A stretch of 64,000 nt of DNA from Bacteroidota bacterium (GCA_018267095.1 JAFDZC010000018.1:310001-374000); one strand, 5' to 3'. Positions 8,508 to 18,719 are shown, counted from the stretch's first letter. Numbers and translations: made by a program. Notes: generated by a model not told the origin, from the letters alone.

Positions 8508-11500
8508 ATGTCATCTAACAAAAAATACTGGAAAAGTGTTGAAGAGCTGAACGAAAACAGCTCAATTGTTGAGACACTCAGAAATAACGAGTTTGTAGAA
8601 GAAATTCCAACAAATGAATTTTTGAGCGATGAAGCAACTTTGTCTACTTCATCAACCACACGACGTGATTTCTTAAAGTATGTCGGATTCAGTACAGCGG
8701 CTGCAACTTTAGCTGCTTGTGAAGGTCCGGTACACAAATCGATTCCATACGTAGTTCAGCCGGAGCAAATCATTCCGGGTGTTGCTGATTATTATGCGAC
8801 AACCATGTTTGATGGTTTTGATTTTGCTCATTTGTTGGTCAAAACACGCGAAGGTCGTCCGATTAAAATTGATAACAACACTATGCCGGGTGCTAAATTC
8901 TCTGCTAATGCCAGAGTACACGCATCTATTTTGTCTTTGTATGACAGCATGAGATTAAAGCAACCAAAAGTGGCCGGTAAAAATGCTACTTGGTCTGACG
9001 TGGATGCTAAAATCAAATCTTCATTGGCGGAGGCAAAAACTTCTGGCAAACAAGTAGTATTGTTGACCGGGACATTAGCTAGTCCAACCACTGAAAAATT
9101 AATCGCTGATTTCTTAGCGAAAAACCCAACAGCCAAACACGTAATTTACGATGCGGTTTCATCATCTGAATCTTTAGATGCTTTTGAAATGGCCTACGGA
9201 GAGCGCGCTTTGGTAGATTACGATTTTTCAAAAGCTTCTTTGATTGTGTCAGTCGGAGCTGATTTCCTCGGAGATTGGCAAGGTGGCGGATACGACGCAG
9301 GTTATGCACAAGGCAGAATTCCTAAAAACGGAAAAATGTCTCGTCATTTCCAATTAGAATCCAATATGACTTTAACCGGTGCTGCTGCCGATAAGCGTTT
9401 GCCGATGTCTGTGGCCGATCAAAAGCAAGCCTTGGTTAAGATTTATAATATTATTACCAATTCATCTGTTTCAACCGGAAAAGTTGAAAACGAAGCCGAA
9501 GTTGTTAAAGCTGCTCAACAGTTAAAAGCTGCCGGCTCTAAAGGAGTTTTGGTTTGTGGTATCGAAGATAAAAATGCTCAGTTGTTGGTATTGGCCATCA
9601 ACCGCGCTTTGGCTAGTGAAGCTTTCACAACAGCCGGTACCCGACAAATCAGAAAAGGTTCAAACGCTAAAGTGGCTCAATTTCTTTCAGATTTAAAAGC
9701 AGGAAATGTTCACACATTGATTATGAGCGGAGTGAATCCGGTGTATTCGATGCCAGCTTCTGCTGATTTTGCTGCTGCGATGAAAAAAGCCAAAACAACC
9801 GTAGCTTTCTCTTTGAGAGAAGATGAAACGGCTTCTGTTGCTACCATTGCTGCTGCTGTGCCACACTTCCTTGAATCTTGGAATGATGTGACGATTGTAA
9901 GAGGTTCTTATGCGTTGACACAGCCAACGATTCGCCCTTTATTCGACACCAAACAATTCCAAGAAGTGCTGATGTTGCTCAACGGAATTTCAGGTTCGTA
10001 TTATGACTATTTAAGAGCCAATGCATCTGGAATGATTGCAGGTTCTAGCTGGAATAAAGTACTTCACGACGGTATTTATATCGGAGCAGCTTCGGCTGCT
10101 ACTGGAGGTGCTGCTGATTTTGCCGGTGCAGCCAATGCATTAGCTCAATCGAAAAAAGCTTCAGGATTTGAACTCTTGTTGTATACCAAAACCGGTTTGG
10201 GTGATGGACAACAAGCGAACAATCCTTGGTTGCAAGAGTTTCCTGATCCGATTACGCGTGTGTCTTGGGACAACTATGTAACTGTTGCTCCAGCCGATGC
10301 TAAAAAGCTTGATTTAGAAAACAGAATCGTTGCCAATGGTGGCTTGAACGGAAGTTACGTTACCTTGAATGTCAATGGTAAAACCCTTGAAAATGTTCCG
10401 GTGATTGTTCAGCCAGGACAAGCGGTTGGAACTTTAGCTTTGGCAGTTGGTTACGGAAAACAAGCTTCTCTAAAAGAAGAAATGCAAGTAGGTGTTAATG
10501 CTTATGCGCTTTACAATAATTTCAACAATGTTCAATCGGCCAATATTCAAAAAGCTGGCGGCGAGCATGAATTTGCTTGTGTTCAATCGCAAAAGACTTT
10601 GATGGGTCGTGGTGATATTGTGAAAGAAACCACTTTAGACATCTTCAACAAAGAAGAGGCTGAAGTATGGAACCCAACACCAAAAGTATCTTTAGATCAC
10701 CAAGAAGTTGAAGCTACTACAGTAGATCTTTGGGCATCATTTGATCGTTCAACAGGCCATCACTTCAACTTGGCGATTGACCTCAATGCTTGTACCGGTT
10801 GTGGTGCTTGTGTGATTGCTTGTCATGCTGAGAACAACGTTCCGGTAGTTGGTAAGGCAGAGGTTAGAAGAAGCCGCGATATGCACTGGTTGCGTATTGA
10901 CCGCTACTATTCATCTGAGGCTACTTTTGCGGATGATAATGAGAAAAAAGAAAACTTCAAAGGTTTATTCGGTGACAAAGGTTCACTAGACGGATTCGGT
11001 CAAATGGAGCATGCTGCGGATAATCCTCAGGTAGCTTTCCAACCAGTCATGTGTCAACATTGTAATCACGCACCATGTGAAACAGTATGTCCGGTTGCGG
11101 CAACATCACACGGACGTCAAGGTCAAAACCATATGGCATATAATCGTTGCGTTGGCACGAGATATTGCGCCAACAACTGTCCATACAAAGTACGTCGTTT
11201 TAACTGGTTCTTGTACAACAACAACAGCGAGTTTGATTTCCACATGAACGATGATATGGGTAGAATGGTGCTCAATCCGGATGTAAATGTTCGCTCACGC
11301 GGGGTAATGGAGAAATGCTCTATGTGTATTCAAATGACACAAGCTACTATTCTCAATGCGAAACGCGAAGGAAGACCGGTAAAAGCGGATGAATTCCAAA
11401 CGGCTTGTTCGGCTGCTTGTTCTTCAGGAGCTATGAAGTTTGGCGATGTAAACAACCAAGAAAGCGAAATAGCTGCTTTAGCACAAGACGAGCGTATGTA

Positions 11501-11567
11501 TCACTTGCTAGAGCATGTCGGAACCAAACCGAACGTATTCTATCAAGTAAAAGTTAGAAATATCTAA
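8508..11567 (+). CDS. actB: ACIII subunit ActB, Fe-S / molybdopterin-oxidoreductase-like
   Basis: The 1019-residue periplasmic subunit has an unusual 50-residue hydrophilic N-terminus ahead of a Tat-like signal (TRRDFLKYVG) and a lipobox LAAC with Cys71, so it is probably a Tat-exported lipoprotein. Residues about 75-720 resemble the catalytic subunit of molybdopterin oxidoreductases but serve a structural role in ACIII. From C762 the second half is a four-cluster ferredoxin-like domain with CTGCGACVIAC, CQHCNHAPCETVC, CVGTRYCANNC and the CSMC...CSAAC set. It relays electrons from quinol to the haems of ActA and ActE. It begins 32 nt after actA. Confidence 0.96.
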   Translation: MSSNKKYWKSVEELNENSSIVETLRNNEFVEEIPTNEFLSDEATLSTSSTTRRDFLKYVGFSTAAATLAACEGPVHKSIPYVVQPEQIIPGVADYYATTMFDGFDFAHLLVKTREGRPIKIDNNTMPGAKFSANARVHASILSLYDSMRLKQPKVAGKNATWSDVDAKIKSSLAEAKTSGKQVVLLTGTLASPTTEKLIADFLAKNPTAKHVIYDAVSSSESLDAFEMAYGERALVDYDFSKASLIVSVGADFLGDWQGGGYDAGYAQGRIPKNGKMSRHFQLESNMTLTGAAADKRLPMSVADQKQALVKIYNIITNSSVSTGKVENEAEVVKAAQQLKAAGSKGVLVCGIEDKNAQLLVLAINRALASEAFTTAGTRQIRKGSNAKVAQFLSDLKAGNVHTLIMSGVNPVYSMPASADFAAAMKKAKTTVAFSLREDETASVATIAAAVPHFLESWNDVTIVRGSYALTQPTIRPLFDTKQFQEVLMLLNGISGSYYDYLRANASGMIAGSSWNKVLHDGIYIGAASAATGGAADFAGAANALAQSKKASGFELLLYTKTGLGDGQQANNPWLQEFPDPITRVSWDNYVTVAPADAKKLDLENRIVANGGLNGSYVTLNVNGKTLENVPVIVQPGQAVGTLALAVGYGKQASLKEEMQVGVNAYALYNNFNNVQSANIQKAGGEHEFACVQSQKTLMGRGDIVKETTLDIFNKEEAEVWNPTPKVSLDHQEVEATTVDLWASFDRSTGHHFNLAIDLNACTGCGACVIACHAENNVPVVGKAEVRRSRDMHWLRIDRYYSSEATFADDNEKKENFKGLFGDKGSLDGFGQMEHAADNPQVAFQPVMCQHCNHAPCETVCPVAATSHGRQGQNHMAYNRCVGTRYCANNCPYKVRRFNWFLYNNNSEFDFHMNDDMGRMVLNPDVNVRSRGVMEKCSMCIQMTQATILNAKREGRPVKADEFQTACSAACSSGAMKFGDVNNQESEIAALAQDERMYHLLEHVGTKPNVFYQVKVRNI

Positions 11568-11603
11568 TTCAATTAATAATCAAGAAAAATAAGATAGTAA
11601 GAT

Positions 11604-13010
11604 ATGTCGTCTCATCACTACGAAGCAAGTATTAGAAAACCATTGGTTATGGGTGATAAAACTTATCACGATGTAACCGTAGATGTTGCTGCACCTGTTG
11701 AAGGGCCAGCTAACAAGCAATGGTGGACCGTATTTTCAATTGCATTAGCCGCTTTCCTTTGGGGATTGGGTTGTATTATTTATACCATTTCAACCGGTAT
11801 CGGAACTTGGGGTTTGAATAAAACCGTAGGTTGGGCCTGGGATATTACCAACTTCGTTTGGTGGGTAGGTATCGGTCACGCAGGGACCCTAATTTCAGCA
11901 GTATTGTTGTTGTTCCGTCAGCGTTGGAGAATGGCCATTAACCGCTCGGCTGAGGCGATGACCATCTTCTCGGTAATCCAAGCAGGTTTGTTCCCGATCA
12001 TCCACATGGGTCGTCCATGGCTCGCGTATTGGGTAGTGCCGATTCCGAATCAATTTGGATCATTGTGGGTGAATTTTAACTCGCCGCTTCTTTGGGACGT
12101 ATTTGCGATTTCGACCTATCTTTCGGTTTCACTCGTTTTCTGGTGGACAGGACTTTTGCCTGACTTTGCGATGATTCGCGACAGAGCAGTGACTCCTTTT
12201 AACAAAAGAATTTATTCAATTTTAAGCTTCGGATGGAGTGGACGTGCCAAAGATTGGCAACGCTTTGAAGAAGTATCTTTGGTTTTAGCCGGATTGGCTA
12301 CACCACTTGTACTTTCTGTACACACCATTGTATCGATGGACTTTGCAACTTCGGTGATTCCGGGTTGGCATACGACCATCTTCCCGCCATACTTCGTTGC
12401 GGGTGCGGTATTCTCAGGATTCGCGATGGTAAACACCCTTTTGATTGTGATGCGCAAAGTTTGCCAATTAGAGGCTTACATCACCGTACAACACATCGAG
12501 CTCATGAACATCATCATCATGATTACGGGTTCAATCGTTGGGGTGGCTTATATTACGGAGTTATTCATCGCTTGGTATTCAGGCGTAGAATATGAGCAAT
12601 ACGCTTTCTTAAACAGAGCAACCGGACCTTATGCTTGGGCTTACTGGTCTATGATGACTTGTAATGTGTTTTCTCCACAGTTTATGTGGTTCAAAAAACT
12701 CAGAACGAGCATCATGTTCTCATTCATCATCTCGATTGTCGTAAACATTGGAATGTGGTTCGAGCGTTTTGTAATCATCGTTACGTCATTACACCGCGAT
12801 TACCTTCCGTCTTCATGGACCATGTTCTCACCAACATTTGTTGACATCGGAATCTTTATCGGTACTATTGGTTTCTTCTTCGTTTTATTCTTGTTGTACT
12901 CACGCAGCTTCCCTGTAATTGCACAAGCAGAGGTTAAAACTATTTTGAAATCTACAGGAGAAAATTATATCAAAGAAAGAGAAGCACATAAACATTCACA
13001 TCATGAGTAA
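11604..13010 (+). CDS. actC: ACIII subunit ActC, NrfD-like quinol-binding membrane protein
   Basis: The 468-residue integral membrane protein has about ten hydrophobic helices and belongs to the NrfD/PsrC family. The motif around VGIGHAGTLISAVLLLFRQRWR is the conserved helix seen in ACIII and polysulfide-reductase NrfD proteins. ActC and its paralogue ActF hold the menaquinol-side chemistry and possible proton channels. The hydrophilic C-terminus is His-rich (HKHSHHE). It overlaps actD by 8 nt, indicating translational coupling. Confidence 0.95.
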   Translation: MSSHHYEASIRKPLVMGDKTYHDVTVDVAAPVEGPANKQWWTVFSIALAAFLWGLGCIIYTISTGIGTWGLNKTVGWAWDITNFVWWVGIGHAGTLISAVLLLFRQRWRMAINRSAEAMTIFSVIQAGLFPIIHMGRPWLAYWVVPIPNQFGSLWVNFNSPLLWDVFAISTYLSVSLVFWWTGLLPDFAMIRDRAVTPFNKRIYSILSFGWSGRAKDWQRFEEVSLVLAGLATPLVLSVHTIVSMDFATSVIPGWHTTIFPPYFVAGAVFSGFAMVNTLLIVMRKVCQLEAYITVQHIELMNIIIMITGSIVGVAYITELFIAWYSGVEYEQYAFLNRATGPYAWAYWSMMTCNVFSPQFMWFKKLRTSIMFSFIISIVVNIGMWFERFVIIVTSLHRDYLPSSWTMFSPTFVDIGIFIGTIGFFFVLFLLYSRSFPVIAQAEVKTILKSTGENYIKEREAHKHSHHE

Positions 13011-13530
13011 TAAAGTTATTTACGCCATTTATAATGACGATGACACTTTGATGGATGCTGTCAAGAAAACACGCGCAGCACACCACCATATTGAAGAAGT
13101 TTATACGCCTTTCCCGGTGCACGGATTAGATAAGGCAATGGGATTGGCCCCAACCAGAATAGCAATTTGCGCGTTCATCTATGGTTTGGTTGGTTTGTCT
13201 TTTGGAACTTTCTTGATGAATTATGTCATGATTTTGGATTGGCCGCAAGACATTGGAGGTAAACCAAGTTTTAGCTATTTGCAAAACATGCCTTCTTTTG
13301 TTCCGGTAATGTTTGAAGAAACTGTATTCTTCGCTGCCCACCTAATGGTAATCACGTTTTACTTGAGAAGTAAGTTGTGGCCGTTCAAAAAAGCAGAAAA
13401 TCCAGATGTTCGTACCACAGATGACCACTTCTTGATGGAAGTTGCGATTCATGACAACGAAAAAGAACTCGTTTCTTTCTTCGAAAGTACTGGTGCTGTT
13501 GAAGTTAAAGTAATTGAAAAGCATGATTAG
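13003..13530 (+). CDS. actD: ACIII subunit ActD (DUF3341)
   Basis: The 175-residue protein has a soluble N-terminal part with the DUF3341 signature (YTPFPVHGLDKAMGL), then two membrane helices (about 45-70 and 100-122) and a soluble tail. It is an accessory structural subunit of ACIII with no cofactors. It overlaps actC at its start and sits against actE at its end, as in other Bacteroidetes act clusters. Confidence 0.95.
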   Translation: MSNKVIYAIYNDDDTLMDAVKKTRAAHHHIEEVYTPFPVHGLDKAMGLAPTRIAICAFIYGLVGLSFGTFLMNYVMILDWPQDIGGKPSFSYLQNMPSFVPVMFEETVFFAAHLMVITFYLRSKLWPFKKAENPDVRTTDDHFLMEVAIHDNEKELVSFFESTGAVEVKVIEKHD

Positions 13531-13534
13531 TCTT

Positions 13535-14080
13535 ATGAAAAGCATTTTTAGAATATCACTTGTAGTTGGTTTTGCGGCGTTTGCATGGTCATGTCATGAC
13601 AAGTCTCAACCTAATTATCAATATATGCCCAACATGTATGAATCAGTGGGCTATGAAACTTATGCTGAAACCCATGCTTTTAAAAATGGTAAAGAAGGAC
13701 AGTTGCCAGTTCCCGGTACCATTAATAGAGGTTATGAAGTATACGAGTATCCGAACACCACTGCTGGTTTAGAGGCAGCAAGAGCTAATCTGAAGTCTCC
13801 ACTTGATCCGGCTAGCGTTGATATGGATAAGGCCAAAGAACTTTTTGAAATTTACTGTGGTATTTGTCATGGTAATGCCGGAGACGGTAAAGGTAAATTG
13901 GTAACTCAAGGAAAATTCCTTGGTGTTCCGAACTACAAAGATCGTCCAATTACAGAAGGAAGTATTTTCCACGTTCAAACGTACGGCTTGAATTCAATGG
14001 GCTCTTATGCTAACCAATTAAGCACTAAAGAACGTTGGATGGTAACCGCTTATGTGTTACAACTCAAAAGCAAATTATAA
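13535..14080 (+). CDS. actE: ACIII subunit ActE, monohaem cytochrome c lipoprotein
   Basis: From the ATG at 13535 the protein is 181 residues: MKSIFRISLVVGFAAFAWSC, with Cys20 as a lipidation site, so it is a periplasmic lipoprotein. A single haem site CGICH is followed by GNAGDGKGKLV, and the distal Met probably lies in GLNSMGSY, a class I cytochrome c. ActE is the exit haem that hands electrons to the oxidase. Alternative starts exist at 13523 (ATG, overlapping the actD stop) and 13514 (TTG). I chose 13535 because it gives a compact lipoprotein signal. Confidence 0.93.
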   Translation: MKSIFRISLVVGFAAFAWSCHDKSQPNYQYMPNMYESVGYETYAETHAFKNGKEGQLPVPGTINRGYEVYEYPNTTAGLEAARANLKSPLDPASVDMDKAKELFEIYCGICHGNAGDGKGKLVTQGKFLGVPNYKDRPITEGSIFHVQTYGLNSMGSYANQLSTKERWMVTAYVLQLKSKL

Positions 14081-14107
14081 TTGTAGAACAAACTGATCTT
14101 AATAGAT

Positions 14108-15619
14108 ATGTATACCTTTTCAAGTAAATTAAAAACATTTTCCTTCATCCTGATGGTCGTTGGTATCCTTGGGATTGGATATGGTTTTTTAAATGCGCCT
14201 AAAACTACTGAGGATGTCGAAAAAATCCTGGCTGCTGATGAGCACCATGGAGGAGGACACCATGCTCAGGCTGAAGCAACTCACGAAGCAACTGCGCATG
14301 AGGCTGCCCCAGCGCATCAAGAAACACCTGCCGCTGAGGCTGAAGTTCCTGCAGCAGACAAGACCGCTGTAGCAGCTACAGATGAAGCGCATGATTCTAT
14401 TGCCCCAGTTGATTCTACAAAAGCAGCTGCTCCGGTAGTAGTAGAGGCACCTAAGAAAGAAAAAGTAGTTACTGAAGCCGAAGAACATGCAGCGCATCAA
14501 GCACACTTAGAGCATGTTTTGCACCAATTGCAAAATAAGCCTTGGTCTGCAGTATATGTTTCATGTATCTTCTTCTTGTTATTGACCATGGGAACTTTGG
14601 CTTTCTACGCGATTCAACAAGTAGCACAAGCAGGTTGGTCACCGGTTTTATTCCGCGTGATGCAAGGAATTACTTCCTATTTGCCCGTGGGATCAGTTAT
14701 TTTATTGGTTTTCTTGATTGCTGGCGGATTGCATATGCACCATTTATTCCCTTGGTTGGGTGAGGGTGTAACGGATCCAAAAAGCCCTAACTACGATGAA
14801 ATCATTGCTGGTAAATCTGGATATTTGAATTTCCCATTCTGGATCATTAGAGCTATTGTTTTCTTACTTGGATGGAACTTATACCGTCATTTCTCTAGAA
14901 AAAATTGTTTGGCTCAAGATGAAGCTAATGACAATGCTTTCTACAAAAAGAACTTCAACATTTCAGCCATGTTCTTGGTGTTCTTTATCGTCTCAGAATC
15001 AATTATGTCTTGGGATTGGATTATGTCGCTTGACCCACATTGGTTCAGTACATTGTTCGGATGGTATGTATTTGCGAGTTTCTTTGTAAGTGGTATCACT
15101 ACGATTTGTATGATAACTCTTTACCTAAAAGGACAAGGTTATTTAGAGCATGTAAACACCAGTCATATCCACGATTTAGCTAAATTCATGTTTGGTATTA
15201 GCGTTTTCTGGACTTATTTGTGGTTCTCTCAATTCTTGTTGATTTGGTACGCAAACATTCCTGAAGAGGTAACTTATTTTGTTACTCGTATTGAGCACTA
15301 CAACTTGCCGTTCTTTGGTGCAGTTGTGATGAACTTTGTATTCCCAATTTTGATTTTGATCAATACAGATTTCAAACGTATTACTTGGGTACTCGTTATG
15401 GCTGGAACCGTTATTTTGTTGGGTCACTACGTGGACTTCTTCAATATGATTATGCCAGCTACTGTTGGAGATCAATGGTTTATCGGAGCTACCGAAATCG
15501 GGGCTTTAATGTTCTTCTTGGGCTTATTCATCTTTGTAGTATTTACTACATTGACCAAAGCTCCATTGTTGCCAAAACGCAATCCTTATATCGAAGAAAG
15601 TAAACATTTTCATTATTAA
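14108..15619 (+). CDS. actF: ACIII subunit ActF, NrfD-like paralogue
   Basis: The 503-residue membrane protein has a first helix (about 11-31), then a low-complexity hydrophilic stretch (about 42-140) very rich in Ala, Glu and His with repeated AHEA/HEAA units, then nine or so further helices with the ActF signature HVLHQLQNKPWSAVYVSCIF and a His-Met-His-His loop (GGLHMHHLFPWLG). It is the second quinone-side NrfD-like subunit of ACIII. The Ala/Glu/His insert is the most divergent part and may be exposed to the aqueous phase. Confidence 0.94.
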   Translation: MYTFSSKLKTFSFILMVVGILGIGYGFLNAPKTTEDVEKILAADEHHGGGHHAQAEATHEATAHEAAPAHQETPAAEAEVPAADKTAVAATDEAHDSIAPVDSTKAAAPVVVEAPKKEKVVTEAEEHAAHQAHLEHVLHQLQNKPWSAVYVSCIFFLLLTMGTLAFYAIQQVAQAGWSPVLFRVMQGITSYLPVGSVILLVFLIAGGLHMHHLFPWLGEGVTDPKSPNYDEIIAGKSGYLNFPFWIIRAIVFLLGWNLYRHFSRKNCLAQDEANDNAFYKKNFNISAMFLVFFIVSESIMSWDWIMSLDPHWFSTLFGWYVFASFFVSGITTICMITLYLKGQGYLEHVNTSHIHDLAKFMFGISVFWTYLWFSQFLLIWYANIPEEVTYFVTRIEHYNLPFFGAVVMNFVFPILILINTDFKRITWVLVMAGTVILLGHYVDFFNMIMPATVGDQWFIGATEIGALMFFLGLFIFVVFTTLTKAPLLPKRNPYIEESKHFHY

Positions 15620-15637
15620 TATTTAAAGTAAAGACAG

Positions 15638-16798
15638 ATGACAAGTTTGTTGGTAATTATAATTTTAGTCTTATTGTCAATTGCTTTATGGCAATTAACC
15701 AAGATTTTTGACTTGACTCAAGTAGGGGCAAAGTCGAACGATACGGGTGTTGCTGACGATAATGATAACAATGTACAAGGGTATTTGATGTTTGGCTTTT
15801 TGGCTTTCATCTATATTTTTACAATCTATGGATTACTTCGTTGGGGCAATGTAGTGTTGCATACACCAGCTTCAGCCCACGGGGGAATGGTAGATAACTT
15901 AATGAATATTACTTGGGTTTTGATTTTCACTGTTCAAACCATCACCCAAGCATTATTACACTATTTTGCTTACAAATACCGAGGTAAAAAAGATCAAAAA
16001 GCTCTATATTTTGCTGATAACAACAGATTAGAGGCTATTTGGAGTATCATTCCGGCCATTACACTTGCCGGTTTGATTTTGTACGGATTGTATGCTTGGT
16101 CCAACATTATGTTTATCGAAAAAGACGAAAACACCATTGAAATCGAACTCTATGCGCAGCAATTCAAATGGACAGCTCGTTATGCCGGAGCCGATAATGT
16201 TTTGGGGAAAGCCAATGTTCGTTACATCGAAGGAGTTAACGCATTAGGTGTAGACATGTCTGACCCGAATGCGCAAGATGACAAGGTAGTGACTGAATTG
16301 CATATTCCTAAAGGGAAAAAGATTCATTTCAAAATGCGTTCACAAGACGTCTTGCACTCAGCATACATGCCACACTTCAGAGCACAAATGAACTGTGTTC
16401 CGGGAATGGTTACTGAGTTTTCTTTTACCCCGATTTACACGACCGATGAAATGCGTAACATGACATTCATGCAAGAAAAAGTAGCCAAAATCAATGCGAT
16501 TCGCAACAAGAAGAGCGAAGAATTGGTAGCTAAAGGTCAACCGGCGCTAGATCCGTATACTTTTGATTACGTATTGTTGTGTAATAAAATCTGTGGGGCT
16601 TCACACTACAACATGCAAATGAAGATTGTAGTTGATTCACCAGAAGATTATCAAAAATGGTTAAAAGAAAAAGCAACCATTGCTGAAGAAGTAAAAGCAG
16701 CCAATGCTAAACCGGAGGCCACAGAAGGTGCTGCGCCCGGAACCGATACAGCAAAAGTAGCCGATGCTAAAATGGTAGCGGCAGTTGTTAAAAAATAA
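15638..16798 (+). CDS. Cytochrome c oxidase subunit II
   Basis: The 386-residue protein has an N-terminal helix plus two more membrane helices before a periplasmic cupredoxin domain. The CuA site is complete: His in VLHSAYMP, and CNKICGASHYNM providing two Cys, His and Met. The residue usually Glu between the cysteines is Lys, which is tolerable because that position coordinates through its backbone. The C-terminus is an Ala/Lys-rich tail of about 40 residues. It receives electrons from ACIII directly or through ActE. It lies 18 nt after actF in the same operon. Confidence 0.95.
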   Translation: MTSLLVIIILVLLSIALWQLTKIFDLTQVGAKSNDTGVADDNDNNVQGYLMFGFLAFIYIFTIYGLLRWGNVVLHTPASAHGGMVDNLMNITWVLIFTVQTITQALLHYFAYKYRGKKDQKALYFADNNRLEAIWSIIPAITLAGLILYGLYAWSNIMFIEKDENTIEIELYAQQFKWTARYAGADNVLGKANVRYIEGVNALGVDMSDPNAQDDKVVTELHIPKGKKIHFKMRSQDVLHSAYMPHFRAQMNCVPGMVTEFSFTPIYTTDEMRNMTFMQEKVAKINAIRNKKSEELVAKGQPALDPYTFDYVLLCNKICGASHYNMQMKIVVDSPEDYQKWLKEKATIAEEVKAANAKPEATEGAAPGTDTAKVADAKMVAAVVKK

Positions 16799-16830
16799 TC
16801 GAGAATTAAAATTTAATTAAAGCATATATT

Positions 16831-18642
16831 ATGTCAGCAGAAGCTTTAGATCACGCACACGACCACGCACACGGACACGATGAACATGATCACCACCATA
16901 AAGACACCTTCATCACCAAATATATCTTTTCGATTGATCATAAAATGATTGCTCGTCAATATTTGTTGACAGGTATCATTATGGGGATTATTGGTGTAGG
17001 TATGTCGATGCTTTTCAGAATGCAATTGGCATGGCCAGAGGAGTCTTTCAAAGTATTCAGTTTCTTTTTAGGTGAAAAATTTGCTCCTAACGGAGTGATG
17101 ACCAACGATATTTATTTGGCTTTGGTTACCATACACGGTACCATCATGGTGTTCTTTGTATTGACCGCAGCCTTGAGTGGAACTTTTAGTAACCTTTTGA
17201 TTCCATTACAAATCGGAGCTCGCGATATGGCCTCTGGTTTCTTGAACATGGTTTCATACTGGTTGTTCTTTACTTCGAGCGTGGTTATGGTTTGCTCTTT
17301 ATTTGTTGAGTCAGGCCCAGCTTCAGCCGGTTGGACCATTTATCCGCCACTTAGTGCTTTACCACAAGCCATCGGAGGTTCAGGAACGGGTATGACACTT
17401 TGGTTGGTGTCGATGGCCATCTTCATTGCTTCATCATTGCTTGGATCTTTGAACTACATCGTAACGGTTTTAAACCTCAGAACCAAAGGAATGAAAATGA
17501 CGCGTCTTCCGTTGACTATTTGGGCCTTCTTTATTACCGCAGTTATTGGGGTAATTTCGTTCCCGGTATTATTGTCTGCTGCTTTGATGCTCATCATGGA
17601 CAGAAGCTTCGGAACTTCATTCTTCTTATCTGATATCTACATTGCCGGAGAAGTATTGCATTACCAAGGCGGTTCGCCGGTATTGTTTGAACACTTGTTC
17701 TGGTTCTTAGGTCACCCTGAGGTATACATCGTTCTTTTACCAGCTTTGGGGATTACTTCTGAAGTAATTGCTACCAATGCTCGTAAACCAATCTTCGGAT
17801 ACCGAGCGATGATTATGTCGATGATTGCGATTGCTTTCTTGTCAACCATTGTTTGGGGTCACCATATGTTCTTGTCTGGTATGAATCCATTTTTAGGGTC
17901 GGTGTTTACATTTACTACGCTCTTGATTGCGATTCCATCGGCGGTAAAAGCATTTAACTACATCACCACACTTTGGAAAGGGAATTTGCAAATGAATCCT
18001 GCCATGTTGTTTTCTATCGGATTGGTTTCAACGTTTATTACCGGTGGTTTGACTGGTTTGATTTTGGGAGACAGTACTCTGGATATCAACGTTCACGATA
18101 CTTATTTTGTCGTTGCGCACTTCCACTTGGTAATGGGTATCTCTGCATTGTACGGAATGTTTGCCGGTATTTATCACTGGTATCCTAAAATGTTCGGTCG
18201 TATGTTGAATAAAAACTTGGGATATATTCACTTTTGGGTAACGGCAGTTTGTGCTTACGGGGTTTTCTTCCCAATGCACTTCATTGGTTTAGCCGGTCTT
18301 CCAAGACGTTACTACACCAACACCAATTTTCCAATGTTTGACGATTTGCAAAACGTAAACGTATTGATTACCACTTTTGCTTTAGTGGGTGGTGTTTTCC
18401 AATTGGTGTTCTTGTTTAACTTCTTCTACAGTATTTTCTACGGTAAGAAAACGGTTCAAAATCCATGGAAATCCAATACACTTGAGTGGACCGCACCGAT
18501 TGAGCACATCCACGGTAACTGGCACGGAGAAATCCCTCACGTTCACCGTTGGGCTTATGATTACAGTAAACCAGGACACGATGATGATTTCGTTCCGCAA
18601 AACGTTCCGATGAAACCGGGCGAAGAGCAACTTCATCACTAA
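16831..18642 (+). CDS. Cytochrome c oxidase subunit I (haem-copper oxidase)
   Basis: The 603-residue, 12-13-helix protein binds two haems and CuB. Visible motifs are GHPEVYIVLLP (CuB His and the cross-linked Tyr), WGHHMFLSG (two CuB His) and the haem pair in VHDTYFVVAHFHLVMG. The N-terminus is a short His/Asp-rich cytoplasmic segment (HAHDHAHGHDEHDHHH), which might bind metal, and the C-terminus is also His-rich. It reduces oxygen to water as a supercomplex partner of ACIII. It is the last gene of the operon; no subunit III is encoded here. Confidence 0.96.
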   Translation: MSAEALDHAHDHAHGHDEHDHHHKDTFITKYIFSIDHKMIARQYLLTGIIMGIIGVGMSMLFRMQLAWPEESFKVFSFFLGEKFAPNGVMTNDIYLALVTIHGTIMVFFVLTAALSGTFSNLLIPLQIGARDMASGFLNMVSYWLFFTSSVVMVCSLFVESGPASAGWTIYPPLSALPQAIGGSGTGMTLWLVSMAIFIASSLLGSLNYIVTVLNLRTKGMKMTRLPLTIWAFFITAVIGVISFPVLLSAALMLIMDRSFGTSFFLSDIYIAGEVLHYQGGSPVLFEHLFWFLGHPEVYIVLLPALGITSEVIATNARKPIFGYRAMIMSMIAIAFLSTIVWGHHMFLSGMNPFLGSVFTFTTLLIAIPSAVKAFNYITTLWKGNLQMNPAMLFSIGLVSTFITGGLTGLILGDSTLDINVHDTYFVVAHFHLVMGISALYGMFAGIYHWYPKMFGRMLNKNLGYIHFWVTAVCAYGVFFPMHFIGLAGLPRRYYTNTNFPMFDDLQNVNVLITTFALVGGVFQLVFLFNFFYSIFYGKKTVQNPWKSNTLEWTAPIEHIHGNWHGEIPHVHRWAYDYSKPGHDDDFVPQNVPMKPGEEQLHH

Positions 18643-18662
18643 TCCTTCAAAACAATATAAAG

Positions 18663-18690
18663 AGCCTTTCCGACTGAGAAAGGCTTTTTT
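18663..18690 (+). terminator. Terminator after cox genes
   Basis: AGCCTTTC (18663-18670) pairs with GAAAGGCT (18678-18685), followed by a run of six T residues. It closes the respiratory operon before ruvB. Confidence 0.9.
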
Positions 18691-18711
18691 ATTTCAGCTT
18701 ATTTATTTCTT

Positions 18712-18719
18712 TATATTTG
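18712..18719 (+). promoter_or_regulatory. -7 box immediately upstream of ruvB
   Basis: TATATTTG matches TAnnTTTG exactly and ends only 4 nt before the ruvB ATG (18724). If used, the transcript would start at or next to the start codon, giving a leaderless or nearly leaderless mRNA. Confidence 0.6.

Noticed and set aside
13514-13534. TTG and ATG starts upstream of the chosen actE start
   Set aside because: They add residues before an otherwise compact lipoprotein signal and overlap actD; possible, but less likely than the ATG at 13535.
14189-14506. Minus-strand open frame over the low-complexity part of actF
   Set aside because: It arises from the Ala/Glu/His codon repeats of actF read backwards; the Cys/Phe/Ser-rich translation is not protein-like.
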